A stretch of DNA of 64,000 nucleotides from assembly GCA_025356665.1 (NCBI GenBank), contig JANXRV010000062.1:1-64000 (forward strand). Direction: 5' to 3'. Made by a program: the position numbers and the translations under genes. The DNA is from CAITSH01 sp025356665. GTDB lineage: Bacteria > Pseudomonadota > Gammaproteobacteria > Burkholderiales > SG8-39. This document shows, in pieces, positions 30,241 to 38,669 of this stretch (position 1 is its first letter; each line of letters opens with the position of its first letter). The notes under the pieces were generated by a model. That model ran no database searches and was not told the DNA's origin. It saw nothing but the letters and a program-made list of their open reading frames with translations.

Positions 30241-30746
30241 GCATCAAATCATCTGTCGCAAGCGTAACAGCAGGCAAGCTGAAGCCGGAAAACACAACAG
30301 CACACCGCCCGAACGCCGGACCGGGCCTCTGGACCGGCGTTGAACCGCATCATTACAAACAGGAAGGCAGCGCGCCGTTTCGCGCTGTCAGCCGGCGAGT
30401 ACTGTTTGCCGATCCGCAACTCGCCGCTCAATTACGCTACTTCGAGGTGCAAGCGGGCGGATACACCACACTGGAACGCCATCAGCACATGCACGCCGTG
30501 ATGGTGCTGCACGGCGGCGGCAGGGCCTTGGTGGGGGAAGAGCTTTTCGAGCTTGCCCAACATGACCTCATCACGGTGCCCCCCCTGACATGGCACCAAT
30601 TCCGCGCGCGCAAAGACGCGCCGCTGGGTTTTCTGTGCATGGTCAACACAGACCGCGACCGCCCGCAGTTGCCGGGTCCGGAAGAACTCGACGCCATGCT
30701 GTCCAATCCGAAACTGGCCGCTTTTTTGCAAGAACAGTCCGCATAA
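30237..30746 (+). CDS. Cupin-domain protein coupled to the RuBisCO-like protein
   Basis: 169 residues; its ATG overlaps the previous stop (ATGA), so it is translationally coupled. The cupin barrel has a metal-binding motif with His residues in ERHQHMHAVMVLHGGG and a second motif around TVPPLTWHQFRA. It could be an isomerase, lyase, dioxygenase or sensor for the same substrate. Function is unassigned; the coupling to the RuBisCO-like gene is its best clue. Confidence 0.82.
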   Translation: MSIKSSVASVTAGKLKPENTTAHRPNAGPGLWTGVEPHHYKQEGSAPFRAVSRRVLFADPQLAAQLRYFEVQAGGYTTLERHQHMHAVMVLHGGGRALVGEELFELAQHDLITVPPLTWHQFRARKDAPLGFLCMVNTDRDRPQLPGPEELDAMLSNPKLAAFLQEQSA

Positions 30747-30755
30747 CAGGCGCAA

Positions 30756-30780
30756 AAAAACCCGCTTAAGGCGGGTTTTT
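30756..30780 (+). terminator. Bidirectional rho-independent terminator after the cupin gene
   Basis: A 10-bp stem (AAAAACCCGC with its complement) and 5-nt loop, with A/T tracts on both sides, lies between the convergent cupin and TAXI-binding-protein genes. Confidence 0.88.
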
Positions 30781-30832
30781 CCGGTGCTGGGAAGGTTTCA
30801 CCCACCCTGTCAGCGGCCGCCAGCCAGCAGCC

Positions 30833-31789
30833 TCAATTGAGCTTGACGCCCTTTTCTGCAAAGTACTTCAATGCACCCGGATGGAAGGGAATGGGCGAGG
30901 CGGCGTATTTCTGGCTTTCGAGCCTGATGTTTTCCGCCTCCTTGTGAACCGCAATCACATCGGCGCGCTTGTCAAAGATGGCCTTGACGATGTTGTATGC
31001 GGTCTTGTCGTCCATCGATTCATGCACGAGAAGAATATTCATCACCGTCGCCTGCTTGTTGTCGGTGTCCATGCCCTTGTAGACCGCCTTCGCTATGCTG
31101 TCCTCAACGTACAGGTCGCCGTATTTTTTGTTCATCGCCGCAACCACTTCGGAATGATCGATCATCTTCAGCTTGGTGCCCGGCGTGTTCGCAAGATCGG
31201 TCACCGCAGCAGTGGGCAGTCCACCGACCCAGAAAAAAGCGTCGATCTTGCCATCCTTGATGGCATTGACCGACTCGGCGACGCCCAGGCGTTCGCGCTT
31301 CAGGTCGCGGTCCTTGTCCAGGCCGGCCGCCTCAATGATGCGAAAAGCCATCACTTCGGTCGCGCTGCCGGGCGAACCGGTCGAAACACGCTTGCCCTTG
31401 AGGTCGGACATCTTGTTCACGCCGCGGCCGTCGATGGAAACGACATGCATGCGGTTAGGGTACAAAATCATCAGGGTCCTGAGCGCAACTTTGCCGCCCT
31501 TGAACTTGTCCTCTCCGCGGTAGGCATCAAGGGCGGCATCGGTCATTGAAAATCCGACGTAGGATTTACCGCTGCCAATGAGCTTGAGATTGTCAACCGA
31601 ACCACCGGTCACTTCAGCGGTGGCCTGCATGCCCGGAACGACCTTGGACAGCACGGCGGCGATACCCCCACCCATCGGATAGTAGACACCGCCGGTACCG
31701 CCGGTCGCGATCGAAATATTTTGCGCCGTGGCGAGTGCCGCAAACGACATCGCCGCCAGCGCCAGACCTGCGCGCAAAAACTGTTTCAT
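30833..31789 (-). CDS. TAXI-family TRAP transporter solute-binding protein
   Basis: 318 residues from ATG at 31789 with GGAGG nine bases upstream. A signal peptide ends near ALATAQ, followed by the TAXI motif ISIATGGTGGVYYPMGGGIA, and later VSTGSPGSATEVMAF and FFWVGGLPTAAV. It is secreted to the periplasm and delivers ligand to a TAXI-type TRAP permease, most simply the fused permease at 26688-28730. TAXI ligands are often glutamate-like or dicarboxylates, unresolved here. Confidence 0.92.
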   Translation of the reverse strand: MKQFLRAGLALAAMSFAALATAQNISIATGGTGGVYYPMGGGIAAVLSKVVPGMQATAEVTGGSVDNLKLIGSGKSYVGFSMTDAALDAYRGEDKFKGGKVALRTLMILYPNRMHVVSIDGRGVNKMSDLKGKRVSTGSPGSATEVMAFRIIEAAGLDKDRDLKRERLGVAESVNAIKDGKIDAFFWVGGLPTAAVTDLANTPGTKLKMIDHSEVVAAMNKKYGDLYVEDSIAKAVYKGMDTDNKQATVMNILLVHESMDDKTAYNIVKAIFDKRADVIAVHKEAENIRLESQKYAASPIPFHPGALKYFAEKGVKLN

Positions 31790-31943
31790 TTTGAGTCCTC
31801 CGATATGTAAGCGACACCATGCAGCCAAGCGCTGGCCAAGCAGGGTTATTTTACCAACGCCCTGTGGCCTAATTATAGAGCGGCCCGCGCCGTTTGCGCC
31901 GCCGCATCAAGCCGGCCTGCCGCCGGACGCTCCGCAGCACAGC

Positions 31944-32366
31944 TTACTTCGCGAACAAGCGGCCTATGTCCTTGAATGCCTTGAATTCAATCGCATTGCC
32001 GCACGGATCAAGAAAAAACATCGTAGCCTGCTCACCGACCTCGCCCTTGAAACGAATTTGCGGCTCGATGATAAATTGGGTGCCGGCGCGAATGAGCTTT
32101 TCCGACAAGGCCTCCCACTCGCCCATCGACAACACCAGGCCGAAATGCCGCACCGGCACGTTCTCGCCATCGACCGCACTGGTATTGCGATGCCCGGCCT
32201 CCTCGGGCGACAGGTGGGCCACGATCTGGTGTCCGTAGAAATCAAAATCAACCCAGTCCGGGGCGCTGCGCCCTTCGGGGCAACCGAGCAATTCGCCGTA
32301 AAACGCACGCGCCTTTTGCAGGCTGGTGACCGGGAAGGCAAGGTGAAAAGGATGGGCGACAGACAT
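31944..32366 (-). CDS. VOC-family (glyoxalase/dioxygenase-fold) protein
   Basis: 140 residues from ATG at 32366 (MSVAHPFHLAFPV). The paired beta-alpha-beta modules with HLAFPVTSLQKARAFYGELLG and FFLDPCGNAIEFKAF are typical of the vicinal-oxygen-chelate superfamily. His/Glu metal ligands look present (HPFHLAF and AIEFK). The reaction may be dioxygenation, lyase or drug binding and cannot be set. An extra eight codons upstream are possible. No operon partner is evident. Confidence 0.8.
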   Translation of the reverse strand: MSVAHPFHLAFPVTSLQKARAFYGELLGCPEGRSAPDWVDFDFYGHQIVAHLSPEEAGHRNTSAVDGENVPVRHFGLVLSMGEWEALSEKLIRAGTQFIIEPQIRFKGEVGEQATMFFLDPCGNAIEFKAFKDIGRLFAK

Positions 32367-32557
32367 GATGGCAACCTGCGTAATGAACAAAGAAAGCTGA
32401 TTATCGCGGATTTTCTATTGCCAAGGACAGGGCGCGCGCGGTCTTCCGCCCTCAGCGTGCGTCGTCCCCGGCCAAGCCCCTGCGACCCTGCTAAGATTGC
32501 ATCATCAATCGCAGTAGGGCGCCAGGGCATTAAAACATTGGGTCTTCTGCAAAGTGA

Positions 32558-32797
32558 GTGGGGCATTTTGACGAATGGGTGCGCCTGGTCGAGGGCATTA
32601 GCGATGTGCAGACCATACACGCAACCGCCCTGCGGCTCAAAGACATCGACTACAGCATCCATTTTCACGTCTGGGACTTCGACAGTTTTCTTTACTTCGT
32701 TGATCTGGTGCGCGACCAGAACCCGGGGCTTGAATTCGACTGGTCCCACATCGAACTCAACCAGCACGAAATCATTTCCATCTTCACCAAACGCTGA
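32558..32797 (+). pseudogene. Fragment: C-terminal end of a SAM-dependent methyltransferase
   Basis: Seventy-nine codons with good coding character (GHFDEWVRLVEGISDV, then IHFHVWDFDSFLYFVDLV and a final ELNQHEIISIFTKR) resemble the C-terminus of class I methyltransferase-like proteins linked to glycosylation or cell-surface loci. The reading frame is stopped by TGA directly before the GTG, and no SAM-binding motif I is found upstream. It is therefore probably a decayed remnant. The family assignment is from recall and is moderate. Confidence 0.5.
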
Positions 32798-32858
32798 GGC
32801 CGCGTCCGCCTTCAGGCGGCCGCGGCCCCATGACATCCCGAAAAAGCAAGCCGGGAAC

Positions 32859-34028
32859 TCAGGCGCTCTCGTAAAGCCGCGTCAGCACGAATTCGCGATG
32901 TCCCAGCGCCTCGGCCGCGGTGAGCCGGCCGTTGGCCGTGCGGAACATGCAATCGAGCAACTTGTCGCCGGCATCATCGGGCGACATCTCGCGGCGCAGC
33001 AGGCCCGACACATCGACGTCGACGTGTTCCGACATGGTGCGAACGGTGCGCGGATTGGCGCAGATCTTGATCACCGGCAGGATCGGGTTGCCGATCACGT
33101 TGCCCTGCCCGGTGGGAAAGAGATGCACCACATAGCCGGAGGCCGCACACAGCGTGACCATCTCCGCCGCGGCCGAAGACGAGTCCATGAACCACAGCCC
33201 CGGACCGGTCGGCTCCTCGGCCTTGTCGAGCACGCCGTCGATGAGGCATTTGCGCCCGATCTTCTGGATGTTGCCCAGCGCCTTTTCCTCGATCGTGGTC
33301 AAGCCGCCAAGGATGTTGCCCTTGGTCGGCTGCGAGTCCGACAGGTCGCTGGTCTTGTGGCGGTTGATGACATCCTGGTAGCGGTCAAACATGAACTGGA
33401 ATTTTTTGCGCACTTCGTCTGTGCGGCACCGCGCGGCGACAAGGTGCTCACCGCCGGTAAGTTCGGTTGTCTCGCCAAAGACCAGCGTGGTGCCGTGCGG
33501 ATAAAGCTTGTCGAAGGCGTTGCCAACGGTGGGATTGGCACCGCAACCCGACGTGGTATCCGACTCGCCGCATTTGGTGGAAACCCACAGATCCTTGAGC
33601 GGACGCGTTTCACGCTGCAGTTCCGAGGCCCATTGCACATACTCCTTGGCCACTTTGGAGGCGCGTAGGATGGTGTCATGGTCGCCATGCTGCTCGATGC
33701 CAAAACCGACCACCGGCTTGCCGGTCTTGGCAATGCCATCGACGATCAGCTTGGTCCAGCCGTCCTCAATGCCGATCACCACCACCGCCGCCACGTTGGG
33801 ATTGGAACCGGTGCCGATCAGCGTGCGAAAATGCAGCTCCAGGTCGGCGCCAAACTGCAGCCGGCCATAGGGATGCGGGATCGCCATCGCGCCCTTGATA
33901 TTGTGCGCCACCGCCTCGGCAGCGGCATTGGAAAGGTCATCAACCGGCAGGATGATGACGTGGTTGCGCACGCCGACACGGCCGTTCTCGCGCTTGTAGC
34001 CCTGAAAAGTCGCTTTGGAGAGATCCAC
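32859..34028 (-). CDS. UxaA-family hydro-lyase, large (C-terminal) subunit
   Basis: 389 residues from GTG at 34028, preceded by AGAGGTGG that overlaps the small-subunit stop. The sequence FQGYKRENGRVGVRNHV, IPHPYGRLQFGADLELHF, FGETTELTGGEHLVA and the late LFPTGQGNVIGNPILPVIKI match the large domain of altronate/galactarate dehydratase and of (2R)-sulfolactate sulfo-lyase SuyB. It eliminates water or sulfite from 2-hydroxy acids, usually with an iron centre. An upstream in-frame extension overlaps the small-subunit gene in another frame and is spurious. Confidence 0.88.
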   Translation of the reverse strand: MDLSKATFQGYKRENGRVGVRNHVIILPVDDLSNAAAEAVAHNIKGAMAIPHPYGRLQFGADLELHFRTLIGTGSNPNVAAVVVIGIEDGWTKLIVDGIAKTGKPVVGFGIEQHGDHDTILRASKVAKEYVQWASELQRETRPLKDLWVSTKCGESDTTSGCGANPTVGNAFDKLYPHGTTLVFGETTELTGGEHLVAARCRTDEVRKKFQFMFDRYQDVINRHKTSDLSDSQPTKGNILGGLTTIEEKALGNIQKIGRKCLIDGVLDKAEEPTGPGLWFMDSSSAAAEMVTLCAASGYVVHLFPTGQGNVIGNPILPVIKICANPRTVRTMSEHVDVDVSGLLRREMSPDDAGDKLLDCMFRTANGRLTAAEALGHREFVLTRLYESA

Positions 34029-34030
34029 GC

Positions 34031-34309
34031 TTACCACCTCTTGGTTTTGATGTTGTGCACATGGGCGTGCTCGCCCAGCTTGATGGCCGCGACAGTGCGG
34101 CCGATGTCGACACCGTATTTGATCACCGTGTCCTTGTCCTTGAGTTCGCGTATCGCCAGCTTGTGACCGATGGGGATGTCGTTGAGCGCCTTGATCTTGA
34201 GATCTTTGTTCTGGTCCATGATCCAGCCGGCCAGATCCTGCCCCGCCTTCACCCCCTCGACCACCACCACACCGACCGAGTCGTGCTCGTCGTGCACCAC
34301 GAAATGAAT
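34031..34309 (-). CDS. UxaA-family hydro-lyase, small (SAF-domain) subunit
   Basis: 92 residues from ATG at 34309 with GAGGG upstream. MIHFVVHDEHDSVGVVVVEG and ALNDIPIGHKLAIRE are the SAF domain of UxaA-type enzymes, and the end HVHNIKTKRW is the conserved linker. In altronate dehydratase this is fused to the large domain; here and in SuyA it is separate. Two bases separate it from the large subunit. Substrate could be altronate, galactarate or sulfolactate; neighbours do not decide. Confidence 0.88.
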   Translation of the reverse strand: MHFVVHDEHDSVGVVVVEGVKAGQDLAGWIMDQNKDLKIKALNDIPIGHKLAIRELKDKDTVIKYGVDIGRTVAAIKLGEHAHVHNIKTKRW

Positions 34310-34444
34310 CATTGCCGTATCCCTCGCTAAAGACAAAAAACCCTGAAGACCAATGGCTGCGAAGCAACCCTGAATCCGCGATAATACGCGCGCCCCTTGT
34401 TCCGCGTCGACCGCCATGCGCAAGGGCCCCCTTCGAAGGCCCGC

Positions 34445-35617
34445 ATGATCGTATTACTACCCATCGTCCGCTCCATCCCCCTGGGACTTTTCTACCAGGA
34501 CATCGCCAACGGCATCCAGGATGCGCTGCAGGAACTGGGGCATACCGTGCAATGGTTCCCGCTTGGTGAAATCGGCGTGCTTAGCGCCGCTGAAGCCGAA
34601 ACGGCTGTGCGCTGGGCGCGTGACGGAAAAGCCAAGCTGGTCCTCGACCTTTGCTGCTGGGGTCACGCCCTGTCGCAGGCCAGGCTCGACAGCGAAGAAA
34701 ACGCTGCCCGCGTCTACGACGTCGGCGGCGTCAGCTGCGTCGCGATGCTGCTCGACCAGGCCTATTTCCAGCCCATCGCCTCCATTCATGCACGCCGCCT
34801 GTATGCCGCCTTTCCCGCCCCCAGTGTGCTCGAACAACTGGGCATGATCGAACCGTCGCTGCCGCTTGCAGGCAGCGTATTCGCCCCGCCCGGGGTGCGG
34901 CCGCAAAACGACCGCTCGACCCTCTGGCCCGACCGCGACATTGATGTGCTTTACGCCGGAAACCTGCAGATTCAGGCGCTCAGTCGCGAATGGGGTCCCC
35001 AGGCAGACCACGAATTATGCGATGCGCTTGCCGATGCCACCAGCGGCGACGTTCCGCTTCACCAGACAGCCATCGACATAGCCCACAGCCTGGGACGGTC
35101 CCCAGACGCCGGGCAATGGTGCGCTTTGCTGCGTGACGTGGAATTTTTCCTGCGCGCAAAAAACCGCCTTGCCGTGGTGCGCGCTGCGGCGCAGTCGGGC
35201 GCACAGATCCATGTCGTCGGCGACGGATGGGACAAAATTGAACTACCCGCCAACGTCACCGTGCTGCCGCTGATGCGTTATGCCGGCATGCTCGATCTGG
35301 CGGGGCGCGCCCGTTTGTGCATCGATTCGTCCTCTTATCCTGACGGCGCCAACGACCGGATTTTCAATTACGCGCTCAACGGCACACCCTGCCTCACCAA
35401 TTCACGCAGCTGGGTGGAGTCGCAGTTCGGGCCCGGCCAAGGCATGCATTTTTATCTGGGCGCGGAGACGCAAACCCTGAGCGAACGCATCCCGGCGCTG
35501 TTATCGCAGCGCGAACAACTGCGCCAGCAAGGTGAGGCGGCCCGCGCCATCACGCTCGCCGGCCATACCTGGCGGCACCGGGTCGAGGACATCCTGGCTC
35601 TGCTCGATCCGGCCTGA
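34445..35617 (+). CDS. Glycosyltransferase-like protein (CgeB/Glyco_trans_1_2 type)
   Basis: 390 residues from ATG at 34445 (MIVLLPIVRSIPLGLFYQ). The C-terminal third (NVTVLPLMRYAGMLDLAGRA, LCIDSSSYPDGANDRIFNYA, GTPCLTNSRSW) resembles GT-B enzymes of the CgeB-like group, which use nucleotide sugars. The N-terminal half is less familiar. It diverges from the UxaA pair and has no polysaccharide cluster around it, so its acceptor is unknown. Confidence 0.65.
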   Translation: MIVLLPIVRSIPLGLFYQDIANGIQDALQELGHTVQWFPLGEIGVLSAAEAETAVRWARDGKAKLVLDLCCWGHALSQARLDSEENAARVYDVGGVSCVAMLLDQAYFQPIASIHARRLYAAFPAPSVLEQLGMIEPSLPLAGSVFAPPGVRPQNDRSTLWPDRDIDVLYAGNLQIQALSREWGPQADHELCDALADATSGDVPLHQTAIDIAHSLGRSPDAGQWCALLRDVEFFLRAKNRLAVVRAAAQSGAQIHVVGDGWDKIELPANVTVLPLMRYAGMLDLAGRARLCIDSSSYPDGANDRIFNYALNGTPCLTNSRSWVESQFGPGQGMHFYLGAETQTLSERIPALLSQREQLRQQGEAARAITLAGHTWRHRVEDILALLDPA

Positions 35618-35663
35618 ACGGGACGTTTGCGTTTAGCCGCGGCATTTCATCGCCAGCGCATCT

Positions 35664-36035
35664 TCAGCGGCAACTGACATTGCCGGCGCTGTATTCGATC
35701 GGCCTGGTGCAATCCTGAATGTTGATTTTTCGGTCTTCCGCCAAGGGCGGGGCGGCGCGCGTCCAGCGCCCGGTGCCGCGAACATAGTCCACGCCATCGG
35801 CAATCATCACCCCGATAACAATGACCCCGAACAACGGCCCCGACCCGGAACTGATGTTTGCACGCACGCCGTTGGAACCGCTACTAATACTGTTGGCGCT
35901 ACTGTTGGCGGAGCCGGACGCGGAAGGCGCGGATGGGGGAACGCCGCTGCGCAGCGCAAACGACCCCGAACAGGCGCCAAGCAGCAGCAGGCAGGACAGC
36001 GCAGCGGTCATTCGTATGGCACGAAAATTCTTCAT
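35664..36035 (-). CDS. Small putative lipoprotein
   Basis: 123 residues. The N-terminal segment ends in the lipobox LLLLGACSG, predicting Cys22 lipidation. The mature part is Ser/Gly/Asn-rich for about 40 residues, followed by a hydrophobic stretch (GPLFGVIVIGVMIADGV) and a short tail with two Cys (DCTRP and NVSCR). No family is recognised. An imperfect duplicate of the start-proximal sequence follows upstream (ATGAGCTGAGATGATTC and ATGAACTGAGATGATTC). Confidence 0.65.
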   Translation of the reverse strand: MKNFRAIRMTAALSCLLLLGACSGSFALRSGVPPSAPSASGSANSSANSISSGSNGVRANISSGSGPLFGVIVIGVMIADGVDYVRGTGRWTRAAPPLAEDRKINIQDCTRPIEYSAGNVSCR

Positions 36036-36313
36036 GAGCTGAGATGATTCTTCATGAACTGAGATGATTCTAGCGCCAATTGGCGGCGATGATTACCGCC
36101 GATGTGAGAAAGGGGGACGTGCCGCTAACGACACACCCAACGCGGGGCAGACACCGCGATACCGCAGGTGGGGACGGCATAAAAATCGTACGACCCTGCT
36201 GCACACTCCGGTAAAATGTGGCGCAGTCCAAGATTCAGTCTCAGTCTCAGTTTAAGTCTTTGTGCCGACGGCCCCGCCCGGACGCAAATAAAAACCATTC
36301 AGGAGCCAACTCC

Positions 36314-37336
36314 ATGCTGTTTCCCACCACGCTCGTCGGCAGCTATCCGCAACCGGAATGGCTGATCGATCGCGCTAAACTCGCCGGACGTTTTCCGCCG
36401 CGTACGCGCGCCAAGGAGTTGTGGCGCATCCCCGAGGCCTACCTCGAGGAAGCGCAAAGAGATGCGACACTGATCGCCATTCGCGCCCAGGAAGAGGCCG
36501 GATTGGACATCCTTACAGACGGTGAGATCCGGCGCGAAAGTTATTCCAACCGCTTTGCCACCGCGCTCTCAGGCATTGACATCGACAATCCGGGGACCGG
36601 CCTGGACCGCTCCGGCCACCCCAACCCGGTGCCGCGCATCACCGGCAAGATCAAGCGCCTGCGCCCGGTGGAGGTCGAGGATATGAAGTTCTTGCGCGCC
36701 AACACCACGCGAATGGTCAAGATCACCGTGCCCGGCCCGTTCACCATGAGCCAACAGGCACAAAACGATTTCTACAAGACCGAAGCCGAGGCGGCGATGG
36801 ATTACGCCCAGGCCGTGAACGAGGAAATTCGCGACCTCTTCGCCGCCGGCGCCGACATCGTGCAAATCGACGAGCCGTATATGCAGGCTCGTCCGGAAAA
36901 AGCGCGCGAGTACGGCCTTGCCGCGCTCAATCGCGCGCTCGAGGGCATCACCGGTACCACCGCCGTGCACATCTGCTTCGGCTACGCGGCGGTGATCCAC
37001 GCCCGGCCGGAGGGCTATTCCTTCCTGCCCGAATTTGCCAACTGCACGTGCAAACAGGTGTCGATCGAAACGGCGCAATCCAATCTCGATTGTTCGGTGC
37101 TGACCAAACTGGCGGGCAAGAAGGTCATGGTCGGCTGTATCGACCTGTTGGACATGAGCATAGAAACGCCGCAAATCGTCGTCGCGCGCATCAAGCGCGC
37201 GCTACCTTTCATCGCCAAGGAAGACGTCATTCTCGCCCCCGACTGCGGCATGAAATACCTGCCGCGCGATGTCGCCGACGGCAAGATGCGCGCGATGGTG
37301 GCAGCTGCAAAAATACTGCGCGCCGAGTACGCCTGA
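36314..37336 (+). CDS. MetE-like (cobalamin-independent methionine synthase C-terminal domain) protein
   Basis: 340 residues from ATG at 36314 with GGAG upstream. It comprises only the catalytic barrel of MetE (LVGSYPQPEWLID; DGEIRRESY; QIDEPYMQARPE). The predicted zinc ligands are all present: His219 and Cys221 (VHICFGYA), Glu252 (SIETAQSNLD) and Cys311 (APDCGMKYLPR). The N-terminal MetE half is missing. Such core-MetE proteins can methylate homocysteine from other donors or act in degradation of methylated compounds. Nothing nearby fixes the donor. Confidence 0.85.
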   Translation: MLFPTTLVGSYPQPEWLIDRAKLAGRFPPRTRAKELWRIPEAYLEEAQRDATLIAIRAQEEAGLDILTDGEIRRESYSNRFATALSGIDIDNPGTGLDRSGHPNPVPRITGKIKRLRPVEVEDMKFLRANTTRMVKITVPGPFTMSQQAQNDFYKTEAEAAMDYAQAVNEEIRDLFAAGADIVQIDEPYMQARPEKAREYGLAALNRALEGITGTTAVHICFGYAAVIHARPEGYSFLPEFANCTCKQVSIETAQSNLDCSVLTKLAGKKVMVGCIDLLDMSIETPQIVVARIKRALPFIAKEDVILAPDCGMKYLPRDVADGKMRAMVAAAKILRAEYA

Positions 37337-37369
37337 CTGGAAAAGCCCGCCCAGTGCGGGTTTCCAGTC
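37335..37369 (+). terminator. CTGGAAA-type stem-loop at the end of the MetE-like gene
   Basis: GACTGGAA (overlapping the TGA stop) pairs with TTCCAGTC, with an inner CCCGC/GCGGG stem. It is the strongest of the three related structures in this window and probably ends transcription between the convergent MetE-like and DadA-like genes. Confidence 0.55.
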
Positions 37370-37396
37370 GGTTTGCAAGGCCGGAAAGACAGTCGT

Positions 37397-38665
37397 TTAG
37401 CGGAATCGGGCGGCGCTGAAGGGCTGCGGGGACACGCACGGCGTGCGCCCCGCCACCATATCCGCAATAAGCCTTCCGGTCGTCGATCCGGCACACATAC
37501 CGACGTGGCCGTGACCGAAGGCGTAATAGGCGTTGGTAAGGCGCGAAGCCGGTCCTATGACTGGCAGTGAATCGGGCATGCTCGGGCGAAAGCCCATCCA
37601 GCGCGTGACCCGCATTACATCGTCCTCGGGCAGCAGTCCGGGATAAAGACGGCGCGCGCCGCGCAACAACAGGTCGGCCCGGCGCCAGTTCGGCGCCGCA
37701 TCCAGTCCGGCCAACTCGACCGTGCCGGTGACCCGCAGGCCCATGTCCATGGGGGTCGCACCAAAATTGCCGTCGACAAACAGCGTGGGCGTACGCGGAC
37801 CTTTTTCCGGATTCTTGACGATAACGTGATAACCGCGCTCGGTGTCCAGCGGCAGGCGGTCGCCAAGCTGTTCGGCCAACACTTTGGACCACGCGCCGCA
37901 GGCGAGCACGACCTGGCTCGCCGCATGCCAGCCCTCGCTAGTGCGCACCGCACTCAAGGCCACGCCGTTGTGCTCAAAACCGGTAACGCGCTCGCGCAGC
38001 ACCAGGGCACCGCGCGAAACGACGCCGGCGACCAGCGCGCGCACCAGCGCACGCGGATCGGAGGTGTGGCCGTTGGCGCGAACCAGGCGCGCATGGGTGA
38101 ACTGCGGCCCCAGGTCGGGCTCAAGATCGCGCAAGGCCGGCCCGGTCACATCCTCGATCACGATGCCGTTGCGACGGCGAATATCAGTCTTGAGCGCGTC
38201 CTCGCGCCAGCTTTTCTCTCCGCCATAGAGATAGAGCGTGCCCTGCTGATGCAGCAGATGCAGCGCGCCCGCATCGCGAAGCAAGGGCGTGTAATTTTCC
38301 AGCGACCCGGCCAGCAAGGCGCGCAGCGCGCTTGCCTGCGCCTCCACCTTGTCCCGCGTGGCCGAGCGCAAAAACCGCCACAGCCAGGGCGCGATGTGCG
38401 GCAGGTAGCGCCAGCGAATGGTGAGCGGCCCTTCGGGGTTCATTAACCAGCCGGGAACTTTTGCCGCCACCCCCGGCATGCCCACCGGAATAATGGACGA
38501 TGCGGAGAGCATGCCACCGTTCCCCGAAGAGGCGCCCGCTCCGGGCTCGTTGTGGTCGATCAGCGTGACGGCGTGCCCGTCGCGCTGCAAATACGCCGCG
38601 GCACAGGCACCGACAATGCCGGCACCGATGACGATAACGCGCGGTGGCCCGGCCGGCGTGCTCAC
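37397..38665 (-). CDS. DadA-family FAD-dependent D-amino-acid dehydrogenase/oxidase
   Basis: 422 residues from GTG at 38665. VIVIGAGIVGACAAAYLQRDG binds FAD; GAGASSGNGGMLSASSIIP and the C-terminal YYAFGHGHVGMCAGSTTGR are typical DadA segments. It deaminates D-amino acids (or a related amine) passing electrons to quinone. GGAAG precedes the GTG by nine bases and only four bases separate it from the Bug-protein stop, so they form an operon. A TTG seven codons earlier is less likely. Confidence 0.85.
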   Translation of the reverse strand: MSTPAGPPRVIVIGAGIVGACAAAYLQRDGHAVTLIDHNEPGAGASSGNGGMLSASSIIPVGMPGVAAKVPGWLMNPEGPLTIRWRYLPHIAPWLWRFLRSATRDKVEAQASALRALLAGSLENYTPLLRDAGALHLLHQQGTLYLYGGEKSWREDALKTDIRRRNGIVIEDVTGPALRDLEPDLGPQFTHARLVRANGHTSDPRALVRALVAGVVSRGALVLRERVTGFEHNGVALSAVRTSEGWHAASQVVLACGAWSKVLAEQLGDRLPLDTERGYHVIVKNPEKGPRTPTLFVDGNFGATPMDMGLRVTGTVELAGLDAAPNWRRADLLLRGARRLYPGLLPEDDVMRVTRWMGFRPSMPDSLPVIGPASRLTNAYYAFGHGHVGMCAGSTTGRLIADMVAGRTPCVSPQPFSAARFR

Positions 38666-38669
38666 GCCC

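Noticed and set aside
31728..33668. 646-codon plus-strand open frame
   Set aside because: It crosses three well-supported minus-strand genes and the methyltransferase remnant, with no motif of its own.
32859..34367. Fused 502-codon version of the UxaA large subunit
   Set aside because: The first ~113 codons overlap the SAF-domain gene in another frame and read as Arg/Gly-rich nonsense; the GTG at 34028 has a clear ribosome-binding site.
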